Source: Methylorubrum aminovorans
GTDB taxonomy: Bacteria > Pseudomonadota > Alphaproteobacteria > Rhizobiales > Beijerinckiaceae
Reading direction: 5' to 3'
Assembly (NCBI RefSeq): GCF_022179725.1
Contig: NZ_BPRC01000016.1
Coordinates: 53,923 to 117,922, forward strand
Length of the DNA: 64,000 nucleotides
The notes under the pieces were generated by a model, which was given only the letters and a program-made list of their open reading frames with translations, searched no databases and had not been told where the DNA came from. Shown here one piece after another: positions 1 to 8,497 of this stretch. Position numbers and translations under genes: made by a program. Within the stretch, counting starts at the first letter, position 1, and the number at the start of each line of letters is the position of its first letter.

Positions 1-1
1 G

Positions 2-247
2 GTGCTGCGGGTGCTCCCCGGCTCGCCGGCGGCGCAGGCGGGCTTGCGCGGTGTCGATCCCCGCAGCGGCACCATCGGCGACGTCATCGTCGGCGCCAAC
101 GGTCGCCCCGTCCACCGCCTGTCGGACCTCACCGCCGTCGTCGAGGAGGCGGGGCTCGACCGCCCGGTCACGCTGCTGGTGGAGCGCGACGGCCGGGTGC
201 GGACCGTTCGGCTGAACACGGCGGATGTGGCGCAGACGCGGCTATGA
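2..247 (+). CDS. C-terminal PDZ part of a trypsin-like (HtrA/Deg family) serine protease, 5' truncated
   Basis: Only the last 81 or so residues are in the window; the gene enters from the left edge, so the first codon here is internal. The segment reads like the last PDZ domain of a Deg/HtrA periplasmic protease: GSPAAQAGLRG, a GDVIVGANGRPV ligand-groove segment and a final beta strand VTLLVERDGRVRTV. PDZ domains of this family bind C termini of misfolded substrates. The protease domain with the catalytic triad is not visible, so a protease is the likely but not proven identity; other PDZ proteins such as RseP-type are less likely because the frame ends soon after the PDZ with no membrane segment. 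Confidence 0.7.
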   Translation: MLRVLPGSPAAQAGLRGVDPRSGTIGDVIVGANGRPVHRLSDLTAVVEEAGLDRPVTLLVERDGRVRTVRLNTADVAQTRL

Positions 248-316
248 TGAGGGGCACCAAGCCCCTGCATCGGATGAGCGCTTTACCCGCGGGCCGAACC
301 GGCCGATGAGCGAGGC

Positions 317-1012
317 ATGCTCCTCGCCCTCGGCCTTCTGGCGCTCATCGGATTCTGGTGGCTCGGCCGCCGCAACGGGCGCCTGCCCTTCGGCCTGACG
401 CCCCGGCTGCTCGCCGGCTACACCCTGCTGGCCGCGGCCTTCGTGCTGTCGCTGCGCGGCAGCTTCGTCCTCGCACTCCTGCTTGGCGCGGGCGGAATCT
501 GGCTGACGGAGGGCGAGGCTGGCGTCATCCGTCGGGTCCGCGCGTGGCGTGGCTATCGCGAGCCGCAGCCGGTGCGCTCCGCCTCGCTCGAACTTGAGTT
601 CGCCTTCGACGGCGCGCCGCTGGACGGGACCCTGTTCGTCGGCCCCTTCGCCGGGCGCCGCCTCTCGGCGGTGCCGACGGAGGCGCTGATCGAGCTGACG
701 ATCCTTTTGCGCCCGCACGATCCCGAGGGCACGCGCCTGCTAGAGGCGTATCTCGACCGCCGGCAGTCCGGCTGGCGTGTAGACGCTGATAGCGACCGAG
801 ACTCGCGGCCGGGCGGCCCGGCGAAGCCAGGGACGATGACGGAGGAGGAGGCCTATCAGGTCTTGGGGCTTGAGCGCGGGGCGTCCCTGGAGGAGGTCCG
901 CGCGACTCATCGGGCGCTGATGAAGCGGCTGCATCCCGACCAGGGCGGCAGCGTCGAGCGGGCGGCGCGCGTGAACGCGGCGCGTGACAGGCTGGTGAAC
1001 CGACATCGCTAA
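317..1012 (+). CDS. Membrane-anchored J-domain (DnaJ-like) protein
   Basis: The protein has 231 residues. Two hydrophobic segments occupy about residues 2-16 and 30-60, which would anchor it in the inner membrane. The C-terminal 60 residues form a J domain with the diagnostic HPD tripeptide (KRLHPDQGGS), in the style of Pam18/DjlA-like co-chaperones that stimulate DnaK ATPase. There is no zinc finger or CTD, so it is not DnaJ itself. It follows the PDZ gene by about 70 bp on the same strand. J-domain function rests on the HPD motif; the client is unknown. Confidence 0.8.
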   Translation: MLLALGLLALIGFWWLGRRNGRLPFGLTPRLLAGYTLLAAAFVLSLRGSFVLALLLGAGGIWLTEGEAGVIRRVRAWRGYREPQPVRSASLELEFAFDGAPLDGTLFVGPFAGRRLSAVPTEALIELTILLRPHDPEGTRLLEAYLDRRQSGWRVDADSDRDSRPGGPAKPGTMTEEEAYQVLGLERGASLEEVRATHRALMKRLHPDQGGSVERAARVNAARDRLVNRHR

Positions 1013-1139
1013 AACTCCACGCGCGTTGTCAGGGTCGATATGACGAGGAGAATCCGGCCACCTTGCTGCGGCTCTTGTCCTCGGGCGACCGCCGGCCGAA
1101 CGCGCCGGCCGCCGCACCGAGGAGGCGTGTTGGATCCGA

Positions 1140-2624
1140 TCAGCTCCGGGTGGCGAAGCAGTTGAAGCCGTTCTTCTTCAGCGCGGCGCAGGCATCCTGC
1201 GCGGTGCTCTGCTCGGAGAAGCCCGAGAAGCGGGCGCGGTAGAGTGTGGTGCCGCCGTGCGTCACGCGCACGGTGTAGGGGGCGGCCTTGGACAGCATGC
1301 CGGTCCGGCTGCGGGCGTCGGCGAGGATCGACTTCGCCTTGTCCTCATCGTCCATGGCGCCGAGCTGGATCACCCAGGGGCTCGGCGTGACGGGCTTGGC
1401 GCTGTCGCCGCGGGCGTCCTTCGGCGGGCCCTCGGCGCGGGAGGCGACGCCCTCCACGGCGGGCAGGCGGGCGGTGGTCTTGCCGCCGGCGCTCGGGAAC
1501 GGCGCTTGGCTCGCCGGCCCGGCATAGGCCTGGGCGGCGTTCGGCAGCGCCTGGAGGCCGGCGCGGCGCGAACCCGGCGTCGTCGTGGACGGACGGATGT
1601 CAAGGGGCGCGGTGCTGGTGGAACTCGTGGTCTCGATGCCGTCGTCGTCCGCCGAGGCGAGGACGGTACGGGTGCGGGACTCGGCCTCGGCGACGACCGC
1701 CGGGCGGCCGCGCTCGGCCACCTCGACGACGGGCGCCGTCTGGCGGGCGCCGGCATAGGCACGGGGCAGGTTGGCGCGCACGAGATCCGCCATGATCCGG
1801 TCGCGGCTCGCGCCCGACTTGCCGCCGAGCACGATCGCCACAATCTGGCGGTCGCCGAGCTTGGCCGCGGTCATCAGGTTGAAGCCGGAATCGCGGGTGT
1901 AGCCGGTCTTGATGCCGTCCACGCCCTCGACGGTACCGAGCAGGCGGTTGTGGTTGCCGATGACCCGACCGCGGAAGGCGAAGGAGCGGGTCTGGAAGTA
2001 GCGATACTGGCGCGGGAAACGATCCTGAATGGCGCGGGCCAGGATGGAGAGGTCGTGCGCCGTGGTGATCTGATCCGGGTCTGGCAGGCCCGAGGCGTTG
2101 GCGAAGTTGGTGCGGCTCATGCCGAGCGCCTTGGCCTTGCGGGTCATCATGTCGGCAAATCGCGGCTCGGAGCCGGCGATGTTCTCGCCGATGGCGCAGG
2201 CCACGTCATTGGCCGACTTGGTCACCAGCGCCTTGATCGCCTCCTCGACCGTGATGGTCGAGCCGGGGCGCAGGCCGAGCTTCGACGGCGCCTGGGCGGC
2301 GGCTTTGGCCGAGATGGAGAGCGGCGAATCGAGGTCGTAGCGGCCCCGCTCCATCTGCTCGAAGAGCATGTAGAGGGTCATCACCTTGGTGATCGAGGCC
2401 GGGTGGCGCAGCGCGTCCTCGTTGACCGCGTGGAGCGTCCGGCCCGACTTTACGTCGACGACCATGGCTGCGTAGGGCGGGTTGTAGCCGCTCACCGCCT
2501 TGCGGGCGTGGCCCCGGCGCTTGGCCTCCGCGGGATCGGCCACCGCGACGAGAAAACTCGTCGCCAGGAGCAGCACGGCGACAGCGCGGGACCCCGTGGT
2601 GGGCCGGCCTTCTACGCGACGCAT
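1140..2624 (-). CDS. D-alanyl-D-alanine carboxypeptidase with C-terminal SPOR domain
   Basis: This penicillin-binding protein of the S11 family has 494 residues. It has a signal peptide ending near AEAKRRG and the three active-site motifs in order: SITK (nucleophile Ser), SAN and KTG (in GIKTGYT). It trims the terminal D-Ala from peptidoglycan stem peptides in the periplasm. After a Pro/Ala/Ser-rich linker, the last 75 or so residues resemble a SPOR domain, which binds denuded glycan at division sites. The frame is open further upstream, but the ATG at 2624 is preceded by AGGCGAAGG and begins directly before the signal peptide, so I chose it. It is divergent from clpS. Confidence 0.9.
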   Translation of the reverse strand: MRRVEGRPTTGSRAVAVLLLATSFLVAVADPAEAKRRGHARKAVSGYNPPYAAMVVDVKSGRTLHAVNEDALRHPASITKVMTLYMLFEQMERGRYDLDSPLSISAKAAAQAPSKLGLRPGSTITVEEAIKALVTKSANDVACAIGENIAGSEPRFADMMTRKAKALGMSRTNFANASGLPDPDQITTAHDLSILARAIQDRFPRQYRYFQTRSFAFRGRVIGNHNRLLGTVEGVDGIKTGYTRDSGFNLMTAAKLGDRQIVAIVLGGKSGASRDRIMADLVRANLPRAYAGARQTAPVVEVAERGRPAVVAEAESRTRTVLASADDDGIETTSSTSTAPLDIRPSTTTPGSRRAGLQALPNAAQAYAGPASQAPFPSAGGKTTARLPAVEGVASRAEGPPKDARGDSAKPVTPSPWVIQLGAMDDEDKAKSILADARSRTGMLSKAAPYTVRVTHGGTTLYRARFSGFSEQSTAQDACAALKKNGFNCFATRS

Positions 2625-3071
2625 CTCGAAACCTTCGCCTCGACAGTCGGGCATTCCGGCCCGGCTGGCACCCTTCACGGACACCGCCACCGGGTCCGCA
2701 ATCTCTGCCGAGGACGGTAGGATGAACGCGGTTACGCGGCCGTTAATGCGACCGCATCCAAGTTCGAGATCGCCCTTTTGCCACAGGGGTTAAGCCAATC
2801 TTGACGGGGCAGCGGCGCCCGCCCCGTGCCAATGATTTAGCTCCTCGCGATCGGGCACCGGCGACCGCTGCGGCGCGTTTCACGCGCGTGTGCGGGAACG
2901 CGGGTGCGAGCGGCGTCGAAGGAGAGGCCGGAGGATATGGCGCGGCCGGACAGTTTCACGCACCTCTCTGGCGCAGTCGCCGATCGGCCTATAGATTGCC
3001 TGGTGAGCACCGCGCCCCTCCACCGGGATGCCGGTGCCGAAGGCTGCCAGACCAAGGTCGCTTCGATTCAG
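2625..3071. other. 447-bp divergent intergenic region between the carboxypeptidase and clpS
   Basis: No convincing gene is seen. Short open frames here have no recognisable protein features. A GC-rich inverted repeat (ACGGGGC at 2804-2810 and GCCCCGT at 2821-2827) sits near the middle. Both promoters must lie in this stretch. I do not see a sigma-32-like element that I would defend. Confidence 0.5.
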
Positions 3072-3467
3072 ATGTCTTCTAAGCTGATCCAGAACGAAGT
3101 GCAGGAGGCGGGTCGGGGACGGGTGCCGGTGCGTGCGGCTTCGACCCCGCGCAACTCGGGCGACGATGATCGTTCGGGCACCGCGATCATCACCCGGACC
3201 AAGCCGCGCGCGAAGCGACCGAGCCTGTACCGCGTGCTGCTGCTCAACGACGACTACACGCCGATGGAATTTGTCGTGCACGTCGTGGAGCGCTTCTTCA
3301 ACAAGAGCCACGAAGACGCCTACCAGATCATGATGCACGTCCACCACAATGGCGTGGGGGAGTGTGGCGTGTTCACCTACGAAGTTGCGGAAACGAAAGT
3401 GACGCAGGTGATGGATTTCGCCCGCAAGCACCAACATCCGCTTCAGTGCGTTATGGAAAAGAAATAG
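3072..3467 (+). CDS. clpS: ATP-dependent Clp protease adaptor ClpS
   Basis: The protein has 131 residues. The C-terminal 85 residues carry the ClpS core: RVLLLNDDYTPMEFVVHVVERFF, split by the conserved NDDYTPM segment that binds N-degron residues, and HHNGVGECGVFTYEVAETK for ClpA docking. ClpS delivers N-end-rule substrates to ClpAP. The N-terminal extension is basic and probably disordered. The ATG at 3072 was chosen because upstream codons are unlike any ClpS. clpA starts 22 bp after the stop, so the adaptor and unfoldase are co-transcribed. Confidence 0.93.
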   Translation: MSSKLIQNEVQEAGRGRVPVRAASTPRNSGDDDRSGTAIITRTKPRAKRPSLYRVLLLNDDYTPMEFVVHVVERFFNKSHEDAYQIMMHVHHNGVGECGVFTYEVAETKVTQVMDFARKHQHPLQCVMEKK

Positions 3468-3489
3468 GCATCCAGCGAAGGCCAGAGCA

Positions 3490-5988
3490 TTGCCAAGCTT
3501 CTCACGCAGCCTCGAGCAAGCCCTCCACCGCGCCCTGGCCCTGGCCGGAGAGCGCCGCCACGAATACGCGACTCTCGAACATCTCCTGCTCGCGCTCGTC
3601 GATGACCAGGATGCCGCCGCCGTGATGCGGGCCTGCAACGTCGAGATCGACGTGCTGCGCCGCAATCTCGTCGAGTATGTCGACACCGAACTCTCGAACC
3701 TGACGGGCGACGGGCGCCAGGACGCCAAGCCGACCGCCGGCTTCCAGCGCGTCATCCAGCGCGCGGTGATCCACGTCCAGTCCTCGGGCCGCGAGGAGGT
3801 GACCGGCGCCAACGTGCTCGTGGCGATCTTCGCCGAGCGCGAGAGCCACGCCGCCTACTTCCTGCAAGAGCAGGACATGACCCGCTACGACGCGGTGAAC
3901 TACATCAGCCACGGCATCGCCAAGCGCCCAGGGGCCTCCGAGGCCAAGCCCGTGCGCGGTGCCGAGGAGGAGAGTGCCTCCGAGCGTCCCGGCGGCGAGG
4001 ACAACGAGGCGCGGCCCAAGAAGAAGGGCGACGCGCTGGAGGCCTACTGCGTCAACCTCAACAAGAAGGCGCGCGACGGCAAGATCGATCCGCTGATCGG
4101 TCGCCATTCCGAGGTCGAGCGCACGATTCAGGTGCTCTGCCGCCGACAGAAGAATAACCCGCTGCTGGTGGGCGACCCCGGCGTCGGCAAGACGGCGATC
4201 GCCGAGGGCCTTGCGCGCAAGATCATCCAGCACGAGGTGCCGGAGGTTCTGGCTGATGCCACCGTGTTCTCCCTCGACATGGGCACGCTGCTCGCCGGCA
4301 CCCGCTACCGCGGCGACTTCGAGGAGCGCCTCAAGCAGGTGATGAAGGAGATCGAGGCGCACCCGAACGCCATCATGTTCATCGACGAGATCCACACCGT
4401 GATCGGTGCGGGCGCCACCTCGGGCGGTGCGATGGATGCCTCGAACCTGTTGAAGCCGGCGCTCGCCTCCGGCTCGCTGCGCTGCATCGGCTCGACCACC
4501 TACAAGGAGTACCGCCAGTACTTCGAGAAGGACCGCGCCCTGGTGCGCCGCTTCCAGAAGATCGACGTCAACGAGCCGTCGATCCCGGACACGATCGAGA
4601 TCCTCAAGGGCCTGAAGCCGTATTTCGAGGAATTCCACAAGCTGAAATACACGACCGACGCCGTGAAGGCGGCGGTGGAACTGTCGGCCCGCTACATCAA
4701 CGACCGCAAGCTGCCGGATAAGGCGATCGACGTCATCGATGAGACCGGCGCCTCGCAGATGCTGGTGCCGGAGGCGCGCCGCAAGCGCACCATCGGCGTC
4801 AAGGAGATCGAGACCACCATCGCCACGATGGCGCGGATCCCGCCCAAAACCGTGTCGAAGGACGACGCGGTGGTGCTCAAGAACCTGACCGAGAACCTGA
4901 AGCGGGTCGTCTACGGCCAGACCAACGCTATCGAGGCGCTGACCTCGGCGATCAAGCTGGCGCGTGCGGGCCTGCGCGATCCCGACAAGCCGATCGGCTC
5001 CTACCTGTTCGCCGGCCCGACCGGCGTCGGCAAGACCGAAGCCGCCAAGCAACTCGCGGCCTCGCTCGGCGTCGAGATGCTGCGGTTCGACATGTCGGAA
5101 TACATGGAGCGCCACACGGTCTCGCGGCTGATCGGTGCACCGCCCGGCTATGTCGGCTTCGACCAGGGCGGCCTCTTGACCGACGGAATCGATCAGCACC
5201 CGCACTGCGTGTTGCTGCTCGACGAGATCGAGAAGGCGCATCCGGACCTGTTCAACATCCTTCTGCAGGTGATGGACCACGGCAAGCTGACCGATCACAA
5301 CGGCAAGCAGGTCGATTTCCGCAACGTCATCATCATCATGACGTCGAATGCGGGTGCCTCGGATCTGGCGAAGTCGGCCTACGGCTTCACTCAGTCGAAG
5401 CGCACGGGTGACGACGTGGAGGCGATCAATCGGCTGTTCGCGCCGGAATTCCGCAACCGCCTTGATGCGATCATCTCGTTCGGCCACCTGCCGAAGGAAG
5501 TCGTGGCCAAGGTCGTCGACAAGTTCGTGCTCCAGCTCGAAGCGCAGCTTGCCGACCGCAACGTCACGATCGAACTCTCGGACGAGGCCCGCGACTGGCT
5601 CGTGGAGAACGGTTACGACGACGCGATGGGTGCCCGCCCCATGGCTCGCCTGATCCAGTCCACGATCAAGACGCCGCTCGCTGACGAGGTGCTGTTCGGC
5701 CGCCTCAAGGACGGTGGCGCCGTCAAGGTCGTGCTGAAGAAGCCCGAGGGCGAGGACGGCAAGGGCGAGACCGCAAAGGGCAAGGGCGAACTCGGCTTCG
5801 AGTTCCCTGCCGGGCCGGTCACGCCGAAGCCGGAAACGGACGTCGCCAACGCGGCCAAGCGCAAGCGCTCAAAGCCGCGCTCGGCCCCGCGGAAGAAGAC
5901 GACCAAGCGCGACGGTGGACCGTCCGGAGGCGGTTCTTCCGGCGGCGGCTCCGTCCGTACCGTACCGAAAGTGCCGCTCAAGGTCTGA
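3490..5988 (+). CDS. clpA: ATP-dependent Clp protease ATP-binding subunit ClpA
   Basis: This Hsp100 unfoldase has 832 residues. It has an N domain (residues 1-145), a first AAA+ module with Walker A GDPGVGKT, and a second with GPTGVGKT and Walker B LLLDEIEKA. It works with ClpP to unfold and degrade proteins, with ClpS as adaptor. It is longer than the usual 760 or so residues because of a tail of about 70 residues rich in Lys, Arg, Pro, Gly and Ser. At the place where E. coli ClpA has the IGL ClpP-docking tripeptide (just before the PEFRNRLD segment), this protein reads YGF. Identity is certain; the role of the tail is unknown. Confidence 0.95.
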   Translation: MPSFSRSLEQALHRALALAGERRHEYATLEHLLLALVDDQDAAAVMRACNVEIDVLRRNLVEYVDTELSNLTGDGRQDAKPTAGFQRVIQRAVIHVQSSGREEVTGANVLVAIFAERESHAAYFLQEQDMTRYDAVNYISHGIAKRPGASEAKPVRGAEEESASERPGGEDNEARPKKKGDALEAYCVNLNKKARDGKIDPLIGRHSEVERTIQVLCRRQKNNPLLVGDPGVGKTAIAEGLARKIIQHEVPEVLADATVFSLDMGTLLAGTRYRGDFEERLKQVMKEIEAHPNAIMFIDEIHTVIGAGATSGGAMDASNLLKPALASGSLRCIGSTTYKEYRQYFEKDRALVRRFQKIDVNEPSIPDTIEILKGLKPYFEEFHKLKYTTDAVKAAVELSARYINDRKLPDKAIDVIDETGASQMLVPEARRKRTIGVKEIETTIATMARIPPKTVSKDDAVVLKNLTENLKRVVYGQTNAIEALTSAIKLARAGLRDPDKPIGSYLFAGPTGVGKTEAAKQLAASLGVEMLRFDMSEYMERHTVSRLIGAPPGYVGFDQGGLLTDGIDQHPHCVLLLDEIEKAHPDLFNILLQVMDHGKLTDHNGKQVDFRNVIIIMTSNAGASDLAKSAYGFTQSKRTGDDVEAINRLFAPEFRNRLDAIISFGHLPKEVVAKVVDKFVLQLEAQLADRNVTIELSDEARDWLVENGYDDAMGARPMARLIQSTIKTPLADEVLFGRLKDGGAVKVVLKKPEGEDGKGETAKGKGELGFEFPAGPVTPKPETDVANAAKRKRSKPRSAPRKKTTKRDGGPSGGGSSGGGSVRTVPKVPLKV

Positions 5989-5998
5989 GGGCACAGGG

Positions 5999-6022
5999 TC
6001 GCTCACGCGCAACCGTGAGCGA
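5999..6022 (+). terminator. Stem-loop after clpA
   Basis: A perfect 9-bp inverted repeat, TCGCTCACG and CGTGAGCGA, with a 6-nt loop starts 11 bp after the clpA stop. There is no clear T-tract, so it may act as a Rho-linked 3' end stabiliser rather than a classic intrinsic terminator. Confidence 0.5.
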
Positions 6023-6123
6023 TCTTCGAGGCCGGCGCGGGTTGCGTTCCTGCGCCGGCTCCCGGATATGGGCGGCGCCGTTCTCTGTCAGAGAGAGCGA
6101 CTTCGGCCAGCAATGGGGGTCAC

Positions 6124-6396
6124 ATGACGAGCGACGCGCAGGAGGGGCCCCTCACGCCTGTCGCGCCACAGCCGGCTCCGGCGCGGCCGAATCCGCTGAC
6201 GTCGCGCGAGAGACGCCGCCGCCGCCGCAAGGCCCGTCACCGCGGCGAGGAGATCCTCGGCTGGATTCTGGTGCCGGTGATCCTGTTCGGCGTGTTCTGG
6301 GGCGTCAACGCGGTGCTTGAGGCCATGGGCACCAGCCCCGGTGTGGTGTGGGATCAGCTCATGCAGGTGAAGGCCGCGCTCGAGAAGAAGATGTAG
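6124..6396 (+). CDS. Small single-pass membrane protein of unknown function
   Basis: The predicted protein has 90 residues. A Pro/Arg-rich cytoplasmic segment with a basic run (RERRRRRRKARHR) precedes one transmembrane helix (ILGWILVPVILFGVFWGVNAV, about residues 44-64) and a short C-terminal tail. A GGGGG ribosome site lies 4 bp before the ATG. It lies downstream of clpA and converges on hemA with a 17-bp gap. I do not recognise the family; the positive-inside layout suggests the N terminus faces the cytoplasm. Confidence 0.6.
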   Translation: MTSDAQEGPLTPVAPQPAPARPNPLTSRERRRRRRKARHRGEEILGWILVPVILFGVFWGVNAVLEAMGTSPGVVWDQLMQVKAALEKKM

Positions 6397-6413
6397 CGCG
6401 GCACGCTGATCCT

Positions 6414-7631
6414 CTACTCAGCGGCTGCCTTGCTCAGCCCGATCCGCCGCCAGATCGTGCTCAGCGCATCCACGAGATGATCGATATCGGCGTCGGAATG
6501 CAGCGGCGAGGGCGTGATGCGGAGGCGCTCCGTCCCGCGCGGCACGGTCGGATAGTTGATCGGCTGCACGTAGATGCCGAAATCGTCGAGCAGGGTGTCG
6601 CTGATCGCCTTGCACAGCACGGGGTCGCAGACCATCACCGGCACGATGTGGCTGCGGTTGGACAGCGTCGGGATGCCGGCCGCGTCCAGCGCCTGCCGTA
6701 CCCGCGCCACCCGCTCCTGATGCCGCGCCCGCTCGACACTGCTCGTCTTGAGGTGGCGGATGCTGGCCACGCCGCCGGCCGCGACCGCGGGCGGCAGCGA
6801 GGTCGTGAAGATGAAGCCTGAGGCGAAGCTGCGCACAAAGTCGCAGAGTTGGGTCGAGCCGGTGATGTAGCCGCCATGGACGGCGAAGGCCTTGCCCAGC
6901 GTCCCCTCGATCACGTCGAGCCGGTGGGCGAGACCCATCCGCTCCGAGATGCCGCCGCCCCGCGCCCCGTAGAGGCCGACCGCGTGGACCTCGTCGAGAT
7001 AGGTGAGCGCGCCGTGCGCCTCGGCGACGTCGCAGATCTCATCGATCGGGGCGATGTCGCCGTCCATGGAATAGACCGACTCGAAGGCGACGAGCTTGGC
7101 CCGGCCGGGCTCGATCAGAGCGAGCTTGCGGTTCAAGTCCTCCGGGTCGTTGTGGCGGAAGATCTGACGCTCGGCCCGGCTCGAACGGATGCCCTCGATC
7201 ATCGAGGCGTGATTGCCCTCGTCGGAAAAGACGACGCAGCCCGGAAGCTTCGAGGCCAGGGTGCCGAGCGCCGCCCAATTCGAGACGTACCCGGAGGAGA
7301 AGATCAGCGCCGCCTCCTTGTCGTGGAGGTCGGCGAGTTCCTGCTCCAAGAGCACGTGGTAGTGGTTGGTGCCGGAAATGTTTCGGGTGCCGCCCGCTCC
7401 GGCCCCGCATCGGTCGATCGCCTCGTGCATCGCCCGCAGCACCGAGGGGTGCTGGCCCATGCCGAGATAGTCGTTGGAGCACCAGACAGTGACCTCGCGC
7501 TCACCGCCGGGGCTGTGATGCGTCGCGTAGGGAAACCGCCCCGCCTGCCGCTCCAGATCGGTGAAGACGCGGTAGCGCCCCTCCCGGTGGAGCCCGGTGA
7601 TCGCATTGCCGAAGAACGCTTCGTAATCCAT
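6414..7631 (-). CDS. hemA: 5-aminolevulinate synthase
   Basis: This PLP enzyme has 405 residues and condenses glycine and succinyl-CoA to 5-aminolevulinate, the entry step of tetrapyrrole synthesis by the Shemin route used in alphaproteobacteria. The motifs WCSNDYLGMGQHP, GAGAGGTRNISGTNHYH and the PLP lysine in EGTLGKAFAVHGG are present. The start at 7631 has a GGGGAGG ribosome site; the open frame upstream lacks family features. It is the last gene of the long minus-strand bch/puh unit, 55 bp after puhE, so precursor supply is placed under photosynthesis control. Confidence 0.95.
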   Translation of the reverse strand: MDYEAFFGNAITGLHREGRYRVFTDLERQAGRFPYATHHSPGGEREVTVWCSNDYLGMGQHPSVLRAMHEAIDRCGAGAGGTRNISGTNHYHVLLEQELADLHDKEAALIFSSGYVSNWAALGTLASKLPGCVVFSDEGNHASMIEGIRSSRAERQIFRHNDPEDLNRKLALIEPGRAKLVAFESVYSMDGDIAPIDEICDVAEAHGALTYLDEVHAVGLYGARGGGISERMGLAHRLDVIEGTLGKAFAVHGGYITGSTQLCDFVRSFASGFIFTTSLPPAVAAGGVASIRHLKTSSVERARHQERVARVRQALDAAGIPTLSNRSHIVPVMVCDPVLCKAISDTLLDDFGIYVQPINYPTVPRGTERLRITPSPLHSDADIDHLVDALSTIWRRIGLSKAAAE

Positions 7632-7686
7632 GCCGTCCTCCCCGAAGAAGATGATGCCGGTGGGCGGATCTCGTGTCCGCCTCTCC

Positions 7687-8496
7687 TCATTCGCGATGCA
7701 CCGCCCGGGTTTCGGGCAATTCGGCCGCCGTGGGTGCGGCACGGCCGGGAAGGCTCCAGTTCCAGAGTGCCGCCGAGGGTAGCGGCAGCATCAGGAACCA
7801 GTGCTCCAGCGTGGCCAGCGCCGCGAGCGTCGCGAGCAGGGCAAAGCCTGTCACCGTGTGCGGCGCGGCCGCTTCCTCGAGCGCAAAGCGGGCGAGAAGG
7901 ACCGTCGCGGCGGTGCCCAGCGTCACCGAGAACGGAAACAGCGGGTTCATCGGCCGCCGGCTCAGGTAACAGGCGAGGTAGCCCAGATGCGGCGGCAGGA
8001 ACTCGGCGTGAAGGTTGCGCACGCCGAGGAAGAGGTTGAGCCGCGCCGAGGCGTTCATCAGCGCGAGCAGGCCGTAGGTCCAGAGCGCCACCCGGTTTCC
8101 CTCCCCCCAGGTGAGGCAGAGGATGGCGAGCCCGCCGATCAGGATCGCGAATTCGTGCCACAGGCTGGTGGCGAGCGCCGCGAAGAAGCGGTCGATTCCG
8201 CGCAGGTTCGGCGCGCAGGCAGCGGGCTTCGGGCCGGAGACGAAGCCCATGTAGTAGCTCATCTCCTGCCAGCCCCAGACGACCACCGCGGCGGTGAGGC
8301 CGAGATAGGCACCTGTCTCCGTGTCGTCGTCCGCGACCGCGCGGATGGTCCAGAGCGCGCCGGCCAGCACGGCGCTCGCCGCGATCATGCTGCGGGCATG
8401 CGTCCGCCGCGGCAGGTGCTGAAGCACCAGCACCAGCCCGGTGGCCGACCACCACAGCAGGACGGCGTAGAGCGCCGGAGCGGCGTAGACGCCCAT
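7687..8496 (-). CDS. puhE: Photosynthetic complex assembly protein PuhE (DUF3623 type)
   Basis: This very hydrophobic protein has 269 residues and six or seven predicted membrane helices, with the conserved stretches GWQEMSYYMGFVSGP and RRPMNPLFPFSV. PuhE proteins are found in purple-bacterial clusters next to acsF and influence reaction-centre and light-harvesting assembly. The ATG at 8496 directly abuts the acsF stop (TAGCATG), so the two are translationally coupled. An in-frame ATG 14 codons earlier would overlap acsF and lacks family similarity. Confidence 0.85.
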   Translation of the reverse strand: MGVYAAPALYAVLLWWSATGLVLVLQHLPRRTHARSMIAASAVLAGALWTIRAVADDDTETGAYLGLTAAVVVWGWQEMSYYMGFVSGPKPAACAPNLRGIDRFFAALATSLWHEFAILIGGLAILCLTWGEGNRVALWTYGLLALMNASARLNLFLGVRNLHAEFLPPHLGYLACYLSRRPMNPLFPFSVTLGTAATVLLARFALEEAAAPHTVTGFALLATLAALATLEHWFLMLPLPSAALWNWSLPGRAAPTAAELPETRAVHRE

Positions 8497-8497
8497 G

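Noticed and set aside
1257..2720. 487-codon open frame opposite the carboxypeptidase
   Set aside because: Low-complexity Gly/Ala/Arg/His sequence, a GC-driven shadow of the real gene.
2801..3082. 93-codon frame in the dac-clpS spacer
   Set aside because: Composition is unlike a protein and it overlaps the clpS start.
3502..5487. 661-codon open frame opposite clpA
   Set aside because: Antisense shadow of a certain gene, with no domains.
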